13,968 nt of DNA from Ectocarpus siliculosus. Its lineage: Eukaryota; Sar; Phaeophyceae; Ectocarpales; Ectocarpaceae. Where the stretch lies: NCBI GenBank assembly GCA_000310025.1, contig FN649738.1, forward strand, positions 2,295,563 to 2,309,530, given 5' to 3'. The translations under genes were made by a program, and so were the position numbers. This document shows, in pieces, positions 9,767 to 13,968 of the stretch (the first letter of the stretch is position 1; every line of letters begins with the position of its first letter). The notes below the pieces were generated by a model. It did no database searches, was not told the DNA's origin, and saw only the letters and a list, made by a program, of their open reading frames with translations.

Positions 9767-10026
9767 GCAGCGGCAGCGGCGATGGGAGCCGGGACGGCGG
9801 TCCTCCCGAATCATCCCCGCCTCCGGCGATCGTGACTCGTGCCCCTCCTAGTCGGCTCCTGAGGTTGGTTGGGGGCGTGGACATCTCTTTCGTCAAGGGG
9901 AGCGAAGAGAACGCCTGCGCGAGCCTGGTGGTCCTTGAGTTCCCCTCGCTGCAGACGGTGTACGAGGCGTACGAGAGGGTGACGATGAACCACCCTTACA
10001 TTTCCGGCTTCCTGGCGTTTCGAGAG
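9445..10026 (+). CDS. ENDOV: ENDOV exon 1 (start unresolved)
   Basis: Open in frame from just after a TAA at 9442-9444. Codons 9541-9600 (QTRIARAVVDTDDVLW) match the conserved N-terminal helix of EndoV, so the protein should begin upstream of them, yet no in-frame ATG precedes 9682. An ATG at 9446 with A at -3 is in another frame. Between helix and core lies a low-complexity stretch of about 90 residues, with a (GGC)n-coded Gly run at about 9735-9765. The exon ends after the catalytic Glu of FRE at donor GAG|gtgcgc, phase 0. Confidence 0.8.
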
Positions 10027-13000
10027 GTGCGCTTGACGGAAACATCTTTTGTGTTTTGTTCAGAAGCCGAAGCCATACCGTTGGACTGGCTGAGTCTAAA
10101 GGTTTGATTTTGACTTGTAGACTTCCGGTTTGATTTCGGCTTCTATATGAGCTAGTCGTGGGGGACAGGAAACGCCAACCTTTCTTTTTGTGTTGTTGCT
10201 CCTTTAATGTCAAACGCAAAAAAATTACGCGGACTTGGAGGCCTGTCTTGCTGTATTTGACGCTCCGTCCCGGATAGCCACCCGAACGGATTCCGTCTGC
10301 TGAGACCATGAACAGCTGTAGCACGGTCTTCGATGCATGTACAGTAGTAGATCCCTGAACACCACCACCATTGATAGATACTTGAAGATCGACCACATGG
10401 GGCTGTTGCCCTTGGCAAGCTTGATGGGGGGGGGGAGCGTACCCATGCATAAACGCATGCCGTAGTCGTTAGACCATTGCCCTCGAATCCCTACAATGCC
10501 GGGACGGAACGAGATGCCGGGTTTTCGCCGGCCCAGGCTACGTTTCACAAGAATGAACCAGAAAGCTGGTAGTGCCATCATCCTTGCGTTTGGTGTGCCA
10601 AACCAGACATTCCATCGGTTGATTGGGCATCCCGGCTAGCTAAACCTTTGGCGTTCGGTAGGCACGACTACATTTCAAGTACCGATTTGGGGGGGGGGGG
10701 GGGGGTTCCGAGGCGGTGGGGAAGGGGTTGCAGGACCGTTTCCTTTGTTGTGCGTGTGAGCGTAGGAGTATAAATCCGGTTTGGCTCAGGAGCGAGAGAC
10801 GTCGCGCGTTGGCTCGTTGATCGGTGGCTAGACGAGTCCTTACTGGTTCACGTGCCCCAACGACGCAATACACGCACGTCATGCGGCCTGTTCTACCCGG
10901 GAGTACATGAAGATCACATTGTTGTACACAACGCCTCCTTCTCGCCGTTGCAGGTGGACCACCTGGCGCGTTTGGTTGGCCAGCTTAGGCGGGAACGGCC
11001 AGGTGTGACGGCCAGGGGCGAGTGGGAAGGAACGGGCGGCTAGTTTTGTACGTACTCCATGTTTACGAACGTCGCCGTCATGGCAGCACGTTGACGTGAT
11101 ATATCTATCATCAGATGGTGTATCGTACGTAGTTTAATCCTCGCTGTTCACGAGTTATTACGGCAAGAGATGTAACGGTACCCCCCCTACTTCGCTTGCT
11201 CTTCCGTTCTCCACTTTCCTTGCCTCCTTTTCGCGTAGTAGCGCTCGCAGCATGTTTCCCCTGCCTCGTAACAGATCCAGCGCGGTGGCACCACGCACCG
11301 CCTGGCGGTTTGCACACACACAGACAGATCATCGTCCGTGTTTCTCCCATGTGTCCCCCATGTGTTCATATCCTGGTCCCGTTTTGTTGCTGCATGCATG
11401 CATGCATGCTAAAGCTACGTCGAGGTCAACAACGGTGTACAGAGGGGGGGTCCCTGTTTAGTGCCGATATGTGCCCACAAAACCCACCGTCACTATACCG
11501 GACCGTCACCATTCAAAGTACTGGCAATGACTTGGAAATTAGTTCAGTGTGTGCCCGCCGAAAACACCGACACTACTATACCGGGCAACGGCATTATTCA
11601 ACCGTCACTAAACAGGGACGACTCCCTCTGTTTGGAAGTGCAAATTTCGCTTTCGCTTTCCTTGAAAGTTGAACTTTGATTTCTTCTTGTTGTTGTCGAT
11701 TTTTTTCTGCCCTGTCTTGGCCGACGAAAAGACCTAGAGCCCGACGTGGTGTTCGTCGACGGCAACGGGCGGCTCCACCCCAGGGGGGCGGGGCTGGCGT
11801 GCCACCTGGGCGTGGTCACGGGGCTCCGCACGGTGGGGCTGGGCAAAACCTTCCTGCAAGTCGACGGGCTAACCAAGGTCGGCGTGCGAGAGGTGAGCGC
11901 TTTCGCTAAAGCACAATTGTACCTAATGTTGTAGTTTGGGCTTCTGCATTCGATGTAACAGATGCGGCGCGCGGGCTCAAGACAAACGGCGTGCGAGAGG
12001 TGAGCTCTCTCGCTCAATCAAGTGTATTCATTGTTCCTAGGTAATGTTTTAGCTCGACTTATGAATTGATTCAATATATAGAGGCGAACGCGCGTGCAAT
12101 ATCCTGATTGGATTGCCCGGTATTTCGGAATCTCCATTGTTTTTTCTTCCAAGTTTAATGATGGGTTTTACCATACCGCGAGCGTTCGCCTACGACGGCG
12201 AATCTACCGTCATCACACGCACACAAACTAGAGAGCGTTTTCGCGTTTTTCATGTCCCGTTTCAAGACTGACCCATTTTCATTGGTCAGCCGTAGGCGCG
12301 GTCGATGCTATGTAGTTAAAGGAGCACATACAAGACAGACATGATTCTCATACAACACAGACATGATTCTCGCGTCGCAGCGTGTCAAGGCCTTGCTCTC
12401 GGCGGGGGAGCGGGAAACGCCTCTTTTGGGGACTTCCGGAACGGTATGGGGAACGGCGTTCGTGCCCAAGGAGGAGGAAGGGAAGAAGGGCGGCGGTGTG
12501 GTGACTAGCCCGGTCTTCGTCTCGATCGGACACAGGGTTTCCTTGGAGACTTGCGTGGCCTTGACCAAGGCCGTCTGCAGGTAATTTGCACGTTGGCATG
12601 GTTCCCATCCTCGTCGTACTTGCAGTCGGCCCATCTCGTCGTTCTCTTGTTTTTTCTGGGATGTACGATCCATCATCTCTTAATTATTTTCTTTCTTCTG
12701 AGAGGACTCTGCGTGGAACGAAACAAGCAGCCATGTCGCTGTCGCTGCCTTCACGTCACGAGGTTTTCTGCGCAGTACCTCGATCGCCCCTGCCATTGCT
12801 CCGTGGTACACACTGATTCATCCCGCAGGGGACAGAGCAATTATAGTGCCGCGGGCATAAACACACTTCCACGAGCGTTTCCAACGGCATCAGAAGCGGT
12901 TCATACGTTTAAAAACAGCACGTTGTGGAAATTTACGACGTGGCGCTTTGCTACTTCACAAGCATTAGTTTTGGCCGACTCTTGTGTGTGTGTGTTTCGT

Positions 13001-13345
13001 GGCGCGATCGCAGTGCAGTTCCCGCGTTTTTTCAGTCGGCACCTCGTTACATTATGAGCGCCATCATGCCTGTCCCGCATGGCTGCTACGCAATCGCGCC
13101 CTCCAACGTAACGCAGATCTGGAGCCTCCATTTGAGACTCTCGTTTCCTTGCGACCACGCGTGCGATGCGAACCAGGTTCCGCGTCCCAGAGCCCATCCG
13201 GCAAGCCGACATGCGCAGCAGAGAAGTCATCCGGGAGTGGCTGCTTGAGCGGCGAGGAAAGGCCGAGGGAGAGACAAAGGAGGCAGATAAGGGGCCACCA
13301 CCCCCGCCACCACCACCACCACCATCGTCGTCGTCCTCGTCATGA
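9445..13345 (+). CDS. ENDOV: Endonuclease V (inosine-specific nuclease), five exons
   Basis: Exons: to 10026, 10954-11002, 11738-11892, 12381-12580, 13177-13345 (stop TGA at 13343-13345). The spliced frame reads through the whole EndoV family pattern: LVGGVDISFVKG, PYISGFLAFRE, VDGNGRLHPRG, QVDGL, PLLGTSGTV, SIGHR and FRVPEPIRQAD. Expected metal/active-site residues are present: Asp (9880-9882), Glu (10024-10026), Asp (11758-11760) and His (12531-12533), as is the PYIxGFL wedge motif. Known: bacterial EndoV nicks DNA near deoxyinosine; animal ENDOV mainly cleaves inosine-containing RNA. Which applies here is not decidable. Length is 305 aa from the first in-frame ATG (9682), or up to 384 aa if translation includes the conserved helix coded at 9541-9600. 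The family's usual length is about 220-280; the excess is a Gly/Ser-rich insertion and a Pro/Ser tail. Family call near certain; the N-terminus is uncertain. Confidence 0.93.
10027..10953 (+). other. ENDOV intron 1
   Basis: 927 nt, gtgcgc to cgttgcag, phase 0. It contains a G17 run at 10689-10705 and a G run near 10426-10436. No gene seen inside. Confidence 0.8.
10954..11002 (+). CDS. ENDOV: ENDOV exon 2 (49 nt)
   Basis: Encodes VDHLARLVGQLRRERP, aligning residue for residue with the helix after FREV in EndoV proteins. Acceptor ctcgccgttgcag; donor G|gtgtga, phase 1. Found by frame and family alignment; too short to stand out as an open frame. Confidence 0.88.
11391..11409. repeat. (CATG)n tetranucleotide repeat
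   Basis: Four to five GCAT/CATG units, self-complementary, within ENDOV intron 2. Confidence 0.9.
11470..11625. repeat. Diverged 80-nt tandem duplication
   Basis: Two units start TGTGCCC at 11470 and 11550 and share ACTATACCGG-type cores with small indels. Intronic; no function inferred. Confidence 0.55.
11738..11892 (+). CDS. ENDOV: ENDOV exon 3 (VDGNG catalytic block)
   Basis: 155 nt. Completes Glu across the phase-1 junction, then encodes PDVVFVDGNGRLHPRG, with the catalytic Asp at 11758-11760, then GLACHLGV and LQVDGLTKVGVRE. Acceptor gacctag (AG at 11736-11737); donor GAG|gtgagc (GT at 11893), phase 0. Joining to exon 4 keeps exactly the family's spacing between VDGL and PLLG (24 residues). 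Confidence 0.93.
11881..12014 (+). repeat. Direct duplication of a splice-donor region
   Basis: The 27-nt block at 11881-11907, which contains the exon 3 end and its donor, recurs at 11988-12014 with two mismatches, still carrying GAGAG|gtgagc. An acceptor-like tgtaacag ends at 11961, so a 38-nt pseudo-exon (11962-11999) is framed by two usable splice sites. Confidence 0.8.
11893..12380 (+). other. ENDOV intron 3
   Basis: 488 nt, gtgagc to gcgtcgcag, phase 0. Holds the duplicated donor block and, against its 3' splice site, a 22-nt tandem duplication. Confidence 0.85.
12335..12378 (+). repeat. 22-nt tandem duplication at the intron 3 acceptor
   Basis: ACAGACATGATTCTC occurs at 12335 and 12357, in two 22-nt units, the second ending 2 nt before the exon 4 junction. 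It may duplicate the branch-site region. Confidence 0.85.
12381..12580 (+). CDS. ENDOV: ENDOV exon 4 (IGHR catalytic block)
   Basis: 200 nt encoding RVKALLSAGERETPLLG, TSGTVWGTAF, a short Lys/Glu/Gly-rich insertion (about 12451-12500), then VFVSIGHRVSLETCVALTKAVC. His at 12531-12533 is the conserved active-site histidine. Acceptor gcgtcgcag; donor CAG|gtaatt, phase 2. Confidence 0.93.
12581..13176 (+). other. ENDOV intron 4
   Basis: 596 nt, gtaatt to gaaccag, phase 2. Nothing further recognised in it. Confidence 0.85.
13177..13345 (+). CDS. ENDOV: ENDOV exon 5, C-terminus and stop
   Basis: Completes Arg across the junction, then FRVPEPIRQADMRSREVIRE, the typical C-terminal EndoV motif. It continues with a charged stretch and ends in ten Pro and six Ser before TGA. 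The Pro/Ser tail comes from CCA and TCG simple repeats and is probably disordered. Confidence 0.92.
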
Positions 13346-13402
13346 AACGATTGACAAGAAGGGTCCACAGATGTGAAAGGATTCACCCCCCCCCCCGTGA
13401 TG

Positions 13403-13715
13403 TCACCGCAAACAACATTGGAGAGATGTTGATGCTTGAAAGCCATACGGTTTTGCAACCCCCGCCCTTCCCCGCGCTCCGCCATCTCGAGGACCCTTGG
13501 TCAATAGTCTAACCGCTAAAGCACGCAGAAACCTGAGTACGCCCCCGCTCGGTCCCTTGCGGATGTGGGCCGGCGGTGGCGGCAGCGGCGCAACATGAGA
13601 ATAGGGAGTACTGGTCGGCGGGCGGTCAAGCAGAACGAGATCGTTCGGCGACACAAACGTATTCTTCGAAATGTCACATGAAACGAAAGTGTAGCTCTTT
13701 CCGGGAGGCAAAGAT

Positions 13716-13748
<33 letters not shown>

Positions 13749-13756
13749 CGCGGGGT
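13403..13756 (-). CDS. Candidate last exon of a convergent third gene, 5'-partial
   Basis: Minus-strand open frame ending at a TGA (13405-13403), 57 bp from the ENDOV stop. It starts in phase 0 after a good acceptor (ccaccatttcag, AG at 13758-13757), reads TPRS, a Pro run coded by the homopolymer, then GKSYTFVSCDISKNTFVSPN and DLVLLDRPP, followed by a Pro-rich and basic tail. The SYTFV...NDLVLL block looks like folded protein rather than shadow frame. I do not recognise the family; the pattern faintly recalls the C-terminal end of calcium-activated K+ channel proteins, too weak to use. The 29-base homopolymer makes frame continuity across it unsafe. Confidence 0.35.
13718..13746. repeat. 29-base G homopolymer
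   Basis: Uninterrupted G run followed by sequence rich in further homopolymers (for example A10 near 13798-13807 and repeated G and C runs to the end), consistent with degraded read quality near a contig end. Confidence 0.8.
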
Positions 13757-13968
13757 CTGAAATGGTGGGGGGGGTTGGGGCTTCCCCCAAGGGATTTAAA
13801 AAAAAAAGGGGTAGACATGGGAAGCATAGCACCAACGGGGTTGGAGGGTACCGACGTCAAAAAATTTCTCCAGGAAAGCTTTTTAATGGGCACCACGGGC
13901 GGGGAGATGAAAACAAGCCACTGAATTTATTTGGCGGTTTGCCCCCGGGGGGTGGTGGATCAAACCCG

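Larger units (their letters stand above)
11003..11737 (+). other. ENDOV intron 2
   Basis: 735 nt, gtgtga to gacctag, phase 1. Contains a (CATG)n stretch at 11391-11409 and a diverged tandem duplication with period about 80 nt starting at 11470 and 11550. Confidence 0.8.

Noticed and set aside
9120-9896. 258-codon minus-strand open frame.
   Set aside because: Antisense shadow of ENDOV exon 1; the Pro run is the reverse of the Gly linker.
12901-13485. 194-codon minus-strand open frame with Asp and Gly runs, starting at ATG.
   Set aside because: It is antisense to ENDOV exon 5, whose family motif and splice site are clear; its Gly run mirrors the Pro tail.
13516-13896. 126-codon minus-strand open frame with a Pro/His run.
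   Set aside because: Created by reading through the G29 run in another frame; starts at GTG.

Overview
The window looks like nuclear DNA of a brown alga, probably an Ectocarpus-like species. Two things point there. The minus-strand gene encodes several copies of the cysteine/histidine-rich EsV-1-7 repeat, a family greatly expanded in brown algae and named after a protein of the Ectocarpus virus EsV-1. The genes also have introns of 0.45-2.7 kb, moderately GC-rich sequence and many simple repeats. The species call is an inference.

Layout. (1) 1-6320, minus strand: a large EsV-1-7 repeat protein gene, 5' end inside the window and 3' end cut off at base 1. I can place four coding exons (6320-4782, 2128-2015, 1340-951, 498-1), all joined in phase 0, giving at least 847 residues. 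It has a 430-residue low-complexity N-terminus, four EsV-1-7 repeats, then an Ala/Gly-rich tail. (2) 6321-9444: a 3.1-kb divergent intergenic region with no gene I can support, but with palindromes and small tandem repeats. (3) 9445-13345, plus strand: an endonuclease V gene (ENDOV/Nfi family, inosine-specific nuclease) in five coding exons (to 10026, 10954-11002, 11738-11892, 12381-12580, 13177-13345). All four expected active-site residues are present. Its true start codon is unresolved. (4) 13403-13756, minus strand: a candidate last exon of a third gene converging on ENDOV. The sequence beyond it passes through a 29-base G run and looks of poor quality, as at a contig end.

The genes show no obvious shared pathway: one is a putative developmental or regulatory brown-algal family protein, the other a nucleic-acid repair/RNA-processing enzyme. 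The points most worth a second look are the one-repeat-per-exon design of the EsV-1-7 gene, a 220-bp imperfect inverted repeat in its first intron, a duplicated splice donor in ENDOV intron 3, the long Gly-rich insertion inside endonuclease V, and the third gene at the right edge. No tRNA, rRNA or CRISPR array was seen. The exon models come from reading frames, splice consensus and protein-family alignment from memory, not from transcripts.
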